DNA of 7,055 nucleotides from a bacterium (GTDB lineage: Bacteria; UBP14; UBA6098; B30-G16): the NCBI GenBank assembly GCA_027064665.1, contig JAMOPH010000369.1:1-7055 (forward strand), given 5' to 3'. Below the pieces are notes generated by a model. The model searched no databases. It saw only the letters and a program-made list of their open reading frames with translations, and was not told the DNA's origin. Shown here one piece after another: positions 1-5,984 of this stretch. Position 1 is the stretch's first letter. Each line of letters opens with the position of its first letter. The translations under genes and the position numbers were made by a program.

Positions 1-1
1 G

Positions 2-2488
2 TTAGAGAATTTTGCGTTTCACGAAAACGGCGAGGATGTGGTTCCGCCGTCGCTGGAACTTCTCAACACCTGCCCCTCCGACAGCGGGCGGGTGGATATC
101 GTTATGCTTTTTGATTTCTCCACGAGTATGGACGATGAGGTGAGAGACTTTTTCGGAGCGATTCCGTCGTTTGTTTCGGCGCTGGGGGCGATGGATTACA
201 GGATTGCGGCGGTCGTGTTTGACGGCTGTCCGGCGGAGGATGACGGCGTTTGGCTGATAGTCCGCACCGATTTTCATTCGCCCTCCTGCCTGTATTCCCC
301 ATCGGGTCCCGACTGGTGGGCGACCAACCCCACCGAGTTCAACTGCCTTTTCAACGCAGTCGTGAATGACCTTTACACCTGGCCCCCCAGTGCGCGGGGT
401 TCCGGCAATGAGGACCAATACGGCGCCATCATCCGCGCCAACGAGAACCTTGATTTCCGCGACGACGCTCTCAAGGTCTTCATACTATTCACCGATGAGC
501 GCCCGATTGTAACCACTCCGCCGTGTTCCCCTGCCTGGGGTCCCGACGAAGCGAGCCTTAATGCCATAATAGAATACTGCCAGGAGAACGACATTATCGT
601 TTTCCCGGTGACTCCCCACGACGGCGAGTTCGCCTATTATGCCCCCTATGAATCACCGGAGAGGAGATTCTACGAGGGATACTACGAACTGGGTCCTGCC
701 ACCGGCGGCGCCTGGTTCTACCTGTGGACCGACGATTATGACACCCTCGCCGCACAAATCGGGCTGGCGATTGCAAACCTTCCCTGCTGTTATCTGTTCC
801 GCTACCGCGAGGAGCAGTTCTGCCGCGACCAGAACTTTCTCACGGTTGATGCTTTCCGCGGGGACACGGTCTATGGGCGCGGGGATACGGTCTATGCGCC
901 GCCCTGCCCGGGGAAGGGGGAGTTTTTCTACCCTGCGCCCTGCGGCGGGATAACCACCTGTCCCCATCAGGGGGTGGCGCTTGCCCTTGTGGGCGAACCG
1001 GACTTCTTCGCCCCTATAGAATCCACCCTGGCGCTGTGGGTCTCGCCCGGGGGAAGATTTTCCACCGCCGATGACGAACTTACTTTCCGAAACGACACTT
1101 TAGAATATGTCCCGACGAACTCGTTCCACAACGGCGACACCGTGCGGGCGACGCTGGCTTCGGGGTTTGACACCGCCGGATGCCCCATAATTTCTGACAC
1201 CTGCTGGTTTGTGGTGGACCTTCAGCCGCCGATTTTTGACAGTTTATACCCTGCGCCCGGCGAAACCGTCCAGACAGTGGATATCACCGTTCGTATGTTC
1301 ATCTACGATTCGCTTGCCGGCGTGCGCTGGAGCGAGGTCGGTCCGGAGAATTTTGAGGTCTTTGTGGACGGTGTGCCCGCCGAATTTTCGGTCTACAGCG
1401 ACCATCCGTTTATGTATATCCACGGGTTTGAGGTGCGCAACGGCGACAGTGTCCGGGTCTGCGCGCACAACATCCCCGACGACCCCACCTACGACTACTG
1501 CCCGCCGAATATGGCGGATACCTGCTGGACATTCTATGTCCTTGTGCCCTTCGGTCCGGTGGCACAAATCATAATTCCGTCCGAAAGCACAATCTCTGCC
1601 TGCCGGGACCAGCAGATATGGATTGCAATCACCGATACCGACGGCGTGGATTCCAACACAATCGTTCTGGTGATAAACGGCGACACTTTCACCTGCGCCG
1701 ATGAGGAACTTTCGTTCAAGGACGACACTCTGCGGTTCTATCCGCCGGAGGGCTACTGGCACAACGGCGAGACGGTGCGTGTGCAGTTGATTCGCGCGGA
1801 CGATATCTACGGCGCCGAACTGCAGAACCCCCTGAGTTGGGAGTTTTTCCTTGATTTCCAGCCGCCGGCAGCGACGATGACTCTCCCGCCCGACAGTTCG
1901 TGGGTTTTAGATGTTCATCAACCGGTTCAGATTGATTTTTCGGACAATCTGGCAGGGGTTGATGTCGCCGCGTGCACGCTTGTGGTTGATGCGGTGCGGT
2001 ATCCCTTTGATGAGTTGGCGCCGGCGGTGGCGGACGACTCGCTTTCGGGAACGGTGAGTTTTGACCCGCAGAGGTTCGGCGTGCGGTGGTTCTACGGCGA
2101 CACGATTTTGGTCGCGGCGCACCTGTGCGACAGCCCCGACACCTGCGGTCCAAACTGTGCGGAGTTTCTGTGGGTGTTCTATCTGCCGCCCACAGAGGGG
2201 TGTTCCCGCCTGCCGAATCCCTTCACGCCCAACGCCGACGGAATCAACGACCGGTGCGTCTTCACATTCCCGGGGATGTATTACCAATCCGGGACGGTGT
2301 ATATATATGACATCCACAATGTGCTGGTGCGCCAGATTGAGGTCCCCGTCGGAATTGATGCGAAATCCTACGCAGTCTGGGACGGCACCGATTCGCGGGG
2401 GAATCCTGTCCCGCCGGGGGTGTATTTTTATGTGATAACCTGCGGCGGCGAGGCGGTCTGCAACGGCACAGTGACTGTGGCAAGGTAA
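2..2488 (+). CDS. vWA / Ig-like repeat surface protein with FlgD-type C-terminal domain (5' partial)
   Basis: The reading frame is open to the left edge, so the true start lies outside the window; a GTG at 38 is only an internal codon. Numbering from that codon, residues about 18-250 look like a von Willebrand A domain. It has a MIDAS-type D26-x-S28-x-S30 and a later strand VFILFTDERP matching the usual LLTDG region. Residues about 319-718 hold four Ig-like modules. Each has an 'NGDTVRV'-like strand (HNGDTVRA, RNGDSVRV, HNGETVRV, YGDTILVA) and most end in a Trp/Phe-rich strand before a proline pair. Residues about 720-816 form a FlgD/gliding-motility-like C-terminal domain with NPFTPNADGIND and WDGTDSRGNPVPPGVYFY. 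Such ends are often anchoring or type IX-secretion-related in FCB bacteria. A cell-surface or secreted adhesive role is inferred; the signal peptide would be outside the window. Many cysteines fit an extracytoplasmic location. Confidence 0.85.
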   Translation, partial: LENFAFHENGEDVVPPSLELLNTCPSDSGRVDIVMLFDFSTSMDDEVRDFFGAIPSFVSALGAMDYRIAAVVFDGCPAEDDGVWLIVRTDFHSPSCLYSPSGPDWWATNPTEFNCLFNAVVNDLYTWPPSARGSGNEDQYGAIIRANENLDFRDDALKVFILFTDERPIVTTPPCSPAWGPDEASLNAIIEYCQENDIIVFPVTPHDGEFAYYAPYESPERRFYEGYYELGPATGGAWFYLWTDDYDTLAAQIGLAIANLPCCYLFRYREEQFCRDQNFLTVDAFRGDTVYGRGDTVYAPPCPGKGEFFYPAPCGGITTCPHQGVALALVGEPDFFAPIESTLALWVSPGGRFSTADDELTFRNDTLEYVPTNSFHNGDTVRATLASGFDTAGCPIISDTCWFVVDLQPPIFDSLYPAPGETVQTVDITVRMFIYDSLAGVRWSEVGPENFEVFVDGVPAEFSVYSDHPFMYIHGFEVRNGDSVRVCAHNIPDDPTYDYCPPNMADTCWTFYVLVPFGPVAQIIIPSESTISACRDQQIWIAITDTDGVDSNTIVLVINGDTFTCADEELSFKDDTLRFYPPEGYWHNGETVRVQLIRADDIYGAELQNPLSWEFFLDFQPPAATMTLPPDSSWVLDVHQPVQIDFSDNLAGVDVAACTLVVDAVRYPFDELAPAVADDSLSGTVSFDPQRFGVRWFYGDTILVAAHLCDSPDTCGPNCAEFLWVFYLPPTEGCSRLPNPFTPNADGINDRCVFTFPGMYYQSGTVYIYDIHNVLVRQIEVPVGIDAKSYAVWDGTDSRGNPVPPGVYFYVITCGGEAVCNGTVTVAR
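858..899 (+). repeat. 21-bp in-frame tandem duplication (RGDTVYG / RGDTVYA)
   Basis: Two adjacent 21-nt units begin gcgggga at 858 and 879. They encode RGDTVYG and RGDTVYA in the linker between the vWA domain and the first Ig-like module of the surface protein. The few differences between the units suggest a fairly recent slippage duplication. The RGD tripeptide is probably coincidental. Confidence 0.7.
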
Positions 2489-2545
2489 GTTTGGGCGATT
2501 ATAGTTGTTGGGCAGAAGGATTGGCTGATTTAATTTGGGACTTGA

Positions 2546-2683
2546 AAATTTTTCTTTCTACATTGTGGAGACAAAGAGATTGAAGAGGTCTCAAATCTTC
2601 AGCCAAAAGGTTCCAAGGCGAAACCTTATCAGGTAAAACAGGTTCGCAATGTGATCTTAAAGTATAAACTCGGGAGGTTATGA
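2546..2683 (+). pseudogene. hicA: 5'-truncated hicA toxin remnant
   Basis: After an in-frame TGA at 2543-2545 the frame is open to TGA at 2681-2683. It encodes about 45 residues including EEVSNLQ and AKPYQVKQVRNVILKYKL. From memory, this matches the C-terminal half of a HicA toxin variant in which 'H-pd-…-NLQ…KAKPYQ(I/V)(K/R)Q…Y-L' follows the catalytic GSH motif. The N-terminal half, with the GSH(H) catalytic histidine, is missing. Only 57 nt separate the surface-protein stop from this frame, and no other frame there resembles HicA. The remnant ends 1 nt before the hicB start, and the hicB Shine-Dalgarno lies inside its last codons, the classic hicA-hicB arrangement. I infer a deletion that fused a hicAB locus to the end of the upstream gene. 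There is no plausible start codon, so it is called a pseudogene. A database search was not possible. Confidence 0.65.
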
Positions 2684-2684
2684 T

Positions 2685-2906
2685 ATGAATAATGATATGG
2701 ATAAATATGAAGTAATTGTGTATTGGAGTGAGGAGGATAACGCATTTATTGCCGAGGTTCCTGAACTTCCGGGTTGCGCTGCAGATGGAAAAACTCGGGA
2801 GGAAGCGCTTAAAAATGTTGAAGTAATCATTAAAGAATGGATAGAAACGGCGCGGGAACTCGGTCGTCCCATTCCCAAGCCAAAGGGAAGATTGATGTTT
2901 GCATAG
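2685..2906 (+). CDS. hicB: HicB-family antitoxin (short form)
   Basis: A 73-residue protein with the HicB/UPF0150 partial RNase H-like fold signature. It opens with beta strands YEVIVYWSEEDNAFIAEVPELPGC, then the DG-T-EEAL turn-helix, a helix around EVIIKEWIETA, and the family ending GRPIPKPKGR. Its length is normal for the short HicB class that lacks a separate C-terminal DNA-binding domain. The start is fixed by GGGAGG at 2672-2677, 7 nt before the ATG. HicB binds and neutralises the HicA mRNA-cleaving toxin and often represses its own operon. Here the toxin directly upstream is reduced to a C-terminal fragment, so this antitoxin is either an orphan on its way to decay or retained against a HicA encoded elsewhere. 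The local sequence is more A+T-rich than the flanking genes, in keeping with acquired DNA. Confidence 0.85.
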   Translation: MNNDMDKYEVIVYWSEEDNAFIAEVPELPGCAADGKTREEALKNVEVIIKEWIETARELGRPIPKPKGRLMFA

Positions 2907-3014
2907 CAGAGATTGTGCAGGCAACTCTAATGGAGAACTCGGAATGAGAGTGGGGGTGTTCTTTTTTCCGCTATAGGAGAAAACGGGCGGGAAGGCACAG
3001 AGCCTTTTGAAGAC

Positions 3015-4028
3015 TCACGGAATCGGGCGGACGACAACATACTCAAAAAATATCGCCATACTCATAAACAGAAATCCCAGAAACAGCGGAATCGCGTATA
3101 ACTCCCGATAGCGCTTGAACTTTTTGACCTCAATTTTGGTCTTTTCCATCCGGTCAATCTGCTGGTAGATTTTGTGGAGTTTCTCCGAGTCGGTGGCGCG
3201 GAAATACTCCCCGCCGCTGACCTCTGCCACCTGCTTTAGGGTCTGCTCGTCAATCTGGACATCCATTGGGACATAGCGCGTGCGCCCGAAGGCATCCTGC
3301 ACGGGATAGGGCGCCTTGCCCAGTGTTCCCATCCCGATGGAGTAAATTTTTATTCCCAGTGCCGCGGCGGCGTTTGCCGCTGTGACCGGATCCACTCTGC
3401 CGGTGTTGTTGCGACCGTCGGTGAGAAGAATTATCACCTTGCTTTTAGCCTTGCTTCTGCGAAGCCGGTTCGCCGCGGTCACTATCGCGTCGCCGATTGC
3501 GGTGCCGTCCTCAATAAGACCAACCTTGACCTGCTTTAGAAGTTGCAGGACCATCCTGTGGTCAATCGTGAGCGGGCATTGCGGGAACGCCTTTGAGGCA
3601 AAAATCACCAGTCCTATTCTGTCGTTTTCGCGCCCGGCGATAAACTGCGCCGCCTCTTTTTTCGCTGCCTCAATTCGGTTGGGCTTGAAGTCCATCGCCA
3701 GCATTGACGAGGAAATGTCCAGGGTAACGACGATGTCAATTCCCTCGGTGTAGATTTTCTGGAATTCGTTTCCTGCGCGGGGTCTTGCTGCGGCGAAGGA
3801 GAACAGCGCCAGTGCTATCGCCCACAGATGCGGCACCGCGCGCCACAGGGTAACCCGGAAAGACCTCTTCCACGCATCGCCGAACCGCGAGGTGACGGTG
3901 TAAATCATCGTAGGGGCGCGGAATTTCCGCAGAAAATAATAGCCCAGCGGAATCAGCAACAGCAACAACAGCCCCCACGGATTCGCCAGAATGAGTTTCC
4001 CGCCGACTATGTGTTCAACTGAAGACAT
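3015..4028 (-). CDS. batA: BatA-like vWA-domain membrane protein
   Basis: A protein of about 337 residues with the BatA layout. A short N-terminal segment 'LANPWGLLLLLLIPLGYYFL' forms one membrane helix, a second lies around residues 66-82, and a C-terminal helix spans about 311-333. Between them is a vWA domain with a complete MIDAS: D-I-S-S-S at about 105-109, T near 177 in EDGTAIGDA, and D near 205 in LLTDGRNN. Bat (Bacteroides aerotolerance) proteins usually sit in moxR-DUF58-batA-batB operons and are thought to act at the inner membrane; their exact role is unclear. Here none of those partners is adjacent: the flanking genes hicB and purE are on the other strand. Start: ATG at 4026-4028 was chosen. 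A GTG directly before it (4029-4031) is equally possible, and neither has a clear Shine-Dalgarno. No convincing terminator is visible downstream. Confidence 0.85.
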   Translation of the reverse strand: MSSVEHIVGGKLILANPWGLLLLLLIPLGYYFLRKFRAPTMIYTVTSRFGDAWKRSFRVTLWRAVPHLWAIALALFSFAAARPRAGNEFQKIYTEGIDIVVTLDISSSMLAMDFKPNRIEAAKKEAAQFIAGRENDRIGLVIFASKAFPQCPLTIDHRMVLQLLKQVKVGLIEDGTAIGDAIVTAANRLRRSKAKSKVIILLTDGRNNTGRVDPVTAANAAAALGIKIYSIGMGTLGKAPYPVQDAFGRTRYVPMDVQIDEQTLKQVAEVSGGEYFRATDSEKLHKIYQQIDRMEKTKIEVKKFKRYRELYAIPLFLGFLFMSMAIFFEYVVVRPIP

Positions 4029-4100
4029 CACACAAACTTATGCCCGGCGCCGCCGAAAGGCAATTGAAAAATCCTCTGGCGAAGCGCCCCCTTCGGTCTG

Positions 4101-4138
4101 CAAACAATGTTTGAACTTTTTTGATTTTGGGCTAAATT
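4101..4138 (+). promoter_or_regulatory. Candidate purE promoter with 13-bp palindrome
   Basis: In the 149-bp gap between divergent batA and purE, CAAACAATGTTTG (4101-4113) is a perfect 6-bp inverted repeat around one A. It overlaps TTGAAC (4111-4116), which is followed after 16 nt by TAAATT (4133-4138). Each hexamer matches the sigma-70 consensus at four of six positions. A repressor binding here could control purE, and possibly batA. The assignment is inference. Confidence 0.35.
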
Positions 4139-4177
4139 TTTCACGCCGCATTTTTACACCGCAGGCGGGAGGTCCGA

Positions 4178-4579
4178 ATGAAGAAGGTGGCAATAGTTCA
4201 GGGGAGCCGGAGCGACAACGCTTACGGCGACGCCACGGCGCAGGTGCTTGATGAGCACGGAGTTCCGTATGACAGGTTTGTCATCTCGGCGCACCGCGAC
4301 CCGGAGAAACTTGAGGAGTTCTGCCGAACAGCAGGGGAGAAATACGGTGTGGTGATTGCGATTGCGGGGCTTTCGGCGGCGCTGCCGGGTGTGATTGCCT
4401 CACGGACGAAAATCCCGGTCATCGGCGTGCCGGTGGATGCCGGTCCTCTAAACGGGATTGATGCTCTGCTTTCCATCGCGCAGATGCCCTCGGGAATTCC
4501 AGTGGCGTGTATGGGAATTGGAAAAAGCGGCGCAAAAAATGCCGCATATCTTGCGATAAGAATTCTGGAAACGAAATAA
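4178..4579 (+). CDS. purE: PurE-like N5-CAIR mutase, short and divergent
   Basis: A 133-residue protein of the PurE class I family, which converts N5-carboxyaminoimidazole ribonucleotide to CAIR in purine synthesis. Recognisable are G9-S-R-S-D13, the S37-A-H-R40 motif with catalytic His39, the AG…LPG loop (63-71), PVIGVPV, LNGIDALLSIAQMPSGIPV and GKSGAKNAAYLA. Two features are unusual. The AAHLPG motif of family members reads SAALPG, so a His conserved in E. coli and Thermotoga PurE is Ala at residue 68 (codon 4379-4381). The usual C-terminal helical tail of about 25-30 residues is also absent, and no frameshifted continuation is visible after the TAA. GGGAGG at 4167-4172 sets the ATG start. 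No purK or other pur gene is adjacent. It may be a functional minimal PurE, a paralogue with another role, or a decaying copy. Confidence 0.85.
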   Translation: MKKVAIVQGSRSDNAYGDATAQVLDEHGVPYDRFVISAHRDPEKLEEFCRTAGEKYGVVIAIAGLSAALPGVIASRTKIPVIGVPVDAGPLNGIDALLSIAQMPSGIPVACMGIGKSGAKNAAYLAIRILETK

Positions 4580-4766
4580 CAATATTTGCTAAATGAAAAG
4601 AATTTTGCTTTGTGGTCGGTCCGTCGGGGGAGTTTTTCTTCGGCATTGACTTTTCCCGAGCGGGCTTGCGGCACGGGTTCTTGCGCAATATGGGGAGTTT
4701 TTTTCGCCGGGGAAGGTTCCCTTTTGTGTGGTGGCTGACCTTTGAACTGTGGCGGAGAGCGCCGGG
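4580..4766. other. Intergenic region without recognisable gene
   Basis: This gap between purE and the small membrane-protein gene holds no convincing coding frame. A similar string, GGGGAGTTTTT, occurs near 4627 and 4692. A weak GGGA-AGGT-TCCC-TTTT hairpin at 4710-4725 could be a poor terminator, but its stem is only 4-5 bp. Nothing else was recognised. Confidence 0.4.
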
Positions 4767-5084
4767 ATGATAAAGAGACTGATACAGAAAATTCGTGCCA
4801 GCAAAACAGCGTTCAGGATCGGGGTGATTCTTCTGATAATCAACCCGCCGATAGGGTGGATTGGGTTCGCCGTGGGGGGATACTTTGCGGAGAAATACCA
4901 CAATCCGAAGTATCTCGGGATAGCCACGGTGGTGTATGGAATAACCTGGGGGATGGCGGCTGCGGGGGTGTTGCTCGCTGGACCGCGCGGGGTTTCGCTT
5001 GCGAAATCGTATTTGAAAAAATTGAGGGGCATTCTGCGGCGCCGCAGAGAAAATACCGCCAATTCTGACGATTCCCCTCATTGA
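4767..5084 (+). CDS. Small two-helix membrane protein, unknown function
   Basis: A 105-residue protein with a basic amphipathic start (MIKRLIQKIRASKTAFR). Two hydrophobic segments follow, about 18-40 (containing NPPIGWIGFAVGG) and about 50-71 (ending GVLLAGPRG). The tail is very basic, with a run of four arginines near residue 93. The shape predicts a helical hairpin in the inner membrane with both ends in the cytoplasm by the positive-inside rule. The NPPIG and LAGPRG turns look like family-specific motifs, but I cannot name the family. ATG 4767 was preferred because GGAGA at 4754-4758 is well spaced before it; a GTG at 4749 in the same frame lacks such a site and would add six residues. The stop lies 3 nt from that of the convergent minus-strand gene, leaving no room for separate terminators. 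Confidence 0.7.
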   Translation: MIKRLIQKIRASKTAFRIGVILLIINPPIGWIGFAVGGYFAEKYHNPKYLGIATVVYGITWGMAAAGVLLAGPRGVSLAKSYLKKLRGILRRRRENTANSDDSPH

Positions 5085-5087
5085 GGA

Positions 5088-5291
5088 TTACTTTTTCTGT
5101 CGCTTCCTTCTGGACAGCGGGACATATGTATAGACAATCCTTTTTACCGTGCCTGGCGAAAGTTCGCCGCGGGTGAGTTTGGCGATTTCCTCAAAGCACT
5201 TTTTCGCAGTATAGCCCTGTTTTCTGTAGTATTTGTAGAGTTTTTGAATTTTTCTGTTTCGCTCGTCCAGATATTGTTGTCTCGTTCTCAT
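5088..5291 (-). CDS. Small basic HTH-like protein, unknown
   Basis: A 67-residue, very basic protein. After a charged start (RTRQQYLDERNRKIQKLYKYYRKQG) comes what looks like a helix-turn-helix: residues about 30-58 contain YTAKKCFEEIAKLTRGELSPGTVKRIVY, with the turn at 'LSPGTVKRI'. It ends in a lysine/arginine-rich tail. DNA binding is therefore likely, though no specific family is recognised. The start was decided by a near-perfect AAAGGAG (complement of 5299-5305) 7 nt upstream of the ATG at 5291. The frame stays open upstream to 5375 but lacks such a signal there. Its first 101 nt overlap the end of the upstream minus-strand gene in another frame. The two genes are probably one transcript. 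Confidence 0.65.
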   Translation of the reverse strand: MRTRQQYLDERNRKIQKLYKYYRKQGYTAKKCFEEIAKLTRGELSPGTVKRIVYTYVPLSRRKRQKK

Positions 5292-5541
5292 TGAACCACT
5301 CCTTTGATAGGGTTCGCATAATTTTTGTGATGTAAGGGGTTGCCAGCCCCTGCGTTTTCTGGACAAAATTCTCAAGAGTTGGGGATTTGAGCCCGATCTG
5401 AGCCCATCTGTCGGGATAAATTGAGACCAGCACTACCTCGCCGCGGTTGAGTTGTTCAAAAAGTTCAACGACTTTTTCCGGCGGCAGGCGCTGGATTTCC
5501 ATCACGCTGACGAACCGCCGCCTCTTTCTTTTCTTTTTCAT
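5191..5541 (-). CDS. Basic protein of unknown function
   Basis: A 116-residue protein starting with a lysine/arginine-rich stretch (MKKKRKRRRF), then a predicted helix-strand region around LPPEKVVELFEQLNRGEVVLVSIYPDRWAQIG and a second helical part ending near KIMRTLSKEWF (residue 83). The last 33 residues, which overlap the next gene, are polar and low in predicted structure. They look like an out-of-frame extension. The start at 5541 is supported by AAAAGGGAGGG just upstream; an in-frame GTG at 5592 has no comparable site. I do not recognise the family. It is transcribed divergently from the small gene at 5615, so the 73-bp gap between them carries both promoters. Linkage to a HTH-like gene and an XRE gene suggests a regulatory or mobile-element context, but no function can be given. 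Confidence 0.6.
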   Translation of the reverse strand: MKKKRKRRRFVSVMEIQRLPPEKVVELFEQLNRGEVVLVSIYPDRWAQIGLKSPTLENFVQKTQGLATPYITKIMRTLSKEWFNENETTISGRAKQKNSKTLQILQKTGLYCEKVL

Positions 5542-5558
5542 CGTTCCCTCCCTTTTGG

Positions 5559-5586
5559 TTGACAGTTTAACTGGGATAATTATCTT
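5559..5586 (+). promoter_or_regulatory. Candidate promoter with GATAATTATC palindrome
   Basis: A consensus -35 TTGACA (5559-5564) is followed after 16 nt by TATCTT (5581-5586, four of six). This places a start near 5593, upstream of GGAGG (5605-5609) and the ATG at 5615. The perfect 10-bp palindrome GATAATTATC (5575-5584) overlaps the -10 and lies in the gap shared with the divergent gene, so it could be an operator. A 10-bp A+T-rich palindrome can arise by chance. Confidence 0.4.
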
Positions 5587-5614
5587 TTTCACAGAACAAA
5601 CGACGGAGGCGGTG

Positions 5615-5944
5615 ATGCTTGAGGAACTTGAAGGCGCACGGGTGATTATGACAATTCTAAATCCCGGGATGCAGGACAGGCAACTTCGCCCAAAAGTTCA
5701 AACACTTGAAAACGAGCCGGTGGTTGTCGTGGCGAAGGTGGTTGATGTTGACGAACTGGGGATATGGATTGAACACGCCGATTATCCCTTCACAGACCCG
5801 GTGACCAACAAATTCCGCAGGGAGAAGGCTTATGTCCTTGTCAGGTATGAGAATATCGCCTCAATCGCCTATTTCCCAAATCTTCCCAAGGCAAAGCCCG
5901 AGGAGGAACACAGAATCGGATTTGTTGACCTTGCCGAGGAATGA
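5615..5944 (+). CDS. Small beta-rich protein, possibly Sm-like
   Basis: A 109-residue acidic protein. Residues about 34-54 (EPVVVVAKVVDVDELGIWIEH) and 71-88 (KAYVLVRYENIASIAYFP) alternate strands and turns. The pattern resembles the Sm1 and Sm2 halves of Sm/Hfq-like beta barrels, 'V.v.G.v..vd..gi.l' then 'y.v.y..I..I'. This is pattern-level inference only; I do not recognise the family. ATG 5615 was chosen because GGAGG at 5605-5609 is 5 nt away. The longer in-frame frame back to 5447 runs antisense through the divergent gene and has a nonsense-like composition. The stop codon overlaps an ATG (ATGA at 5941), but that frame gives only ten codons. The following gene, 109 nt on, encodes an XRE regulator with its own putative promoter. 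Confidence 0.7.
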   Translation: MLEELEGARVIMTILNPGMQDRQLRPKVQTLENEPVVVVAKVVDVDELGIWIEHADYPFTDPVTNKFRREKAYVLVRYENIASIAYFPNLPKAKPEEEHRIGFVDLAEE

Positions 5945-5953
5945 AAAAATATC

Positions 5954-5984
5954 TTGTCAAAGAGCGAGGGTAACATTATGTTAC
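5954..5984 (+). promoter_or_regulatory. Candidate XRE promoter and palindromic operator
   Basis: TTGTCA (5954-5959, five of six to consensus), a 17-nt spacer and TATGTT (5977-5982, four of six) make a plausible sigma-70 promoter. GTAACATTATGTTAC (5970-5984) is a perfect 7-bp inverted repeat around a single T and covers the -10. This is the geometry expected for a dimeric XRE repressor acting on its own gene, which begins 69 nt downstream. Autoregulation is inferred. Confidence 0.5.

Noticed and set aside
1244..2317. Long minus-strand open frames (1244-1762, 1716-2153, 1907-2317) antisense to the surface protein
   Set aside because: They lie opposite a strongly supported coding frame in G+C-rich DNA. 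They have biased composition, no recognisable domain and no ribosome site.
2499..2924. 141-codon minus-strand frame
   Set aside because: It is antisense to the hicA remnant and hicB, both of which match known families and have a proper ribosome site. The minus-strand product has no recognisable domain.
2992..3006. AAGGC-ACAGA-GCCTT hairpin between hicB and batA
   Set aside because: The stem is only 5 bp and no T-tract follows on either strand, so it is not a convincing terminator.
4594..4650. 18-codon frame MKRILLCGRSVGGVFLRH after purE
   Set aside because: Very short, without a ribosome site, and it does not resemble the missing PurE C-terminal tail.
4222..5081. Overlapping minus-strand frames opposite purE and the membrane protein
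   Set aside because: They mirror well-supported plus-strand genes and have Pro/Arg-rich composition without recognisable domains.
5447..5614. 56-codon N-terminal extension of the beta-rich protein
   Set aside because: It runs antisense through the divergent gene, and the ATG at 5615 has a well-placed GGAGG. The extension looks like a reading of non-coding strand.
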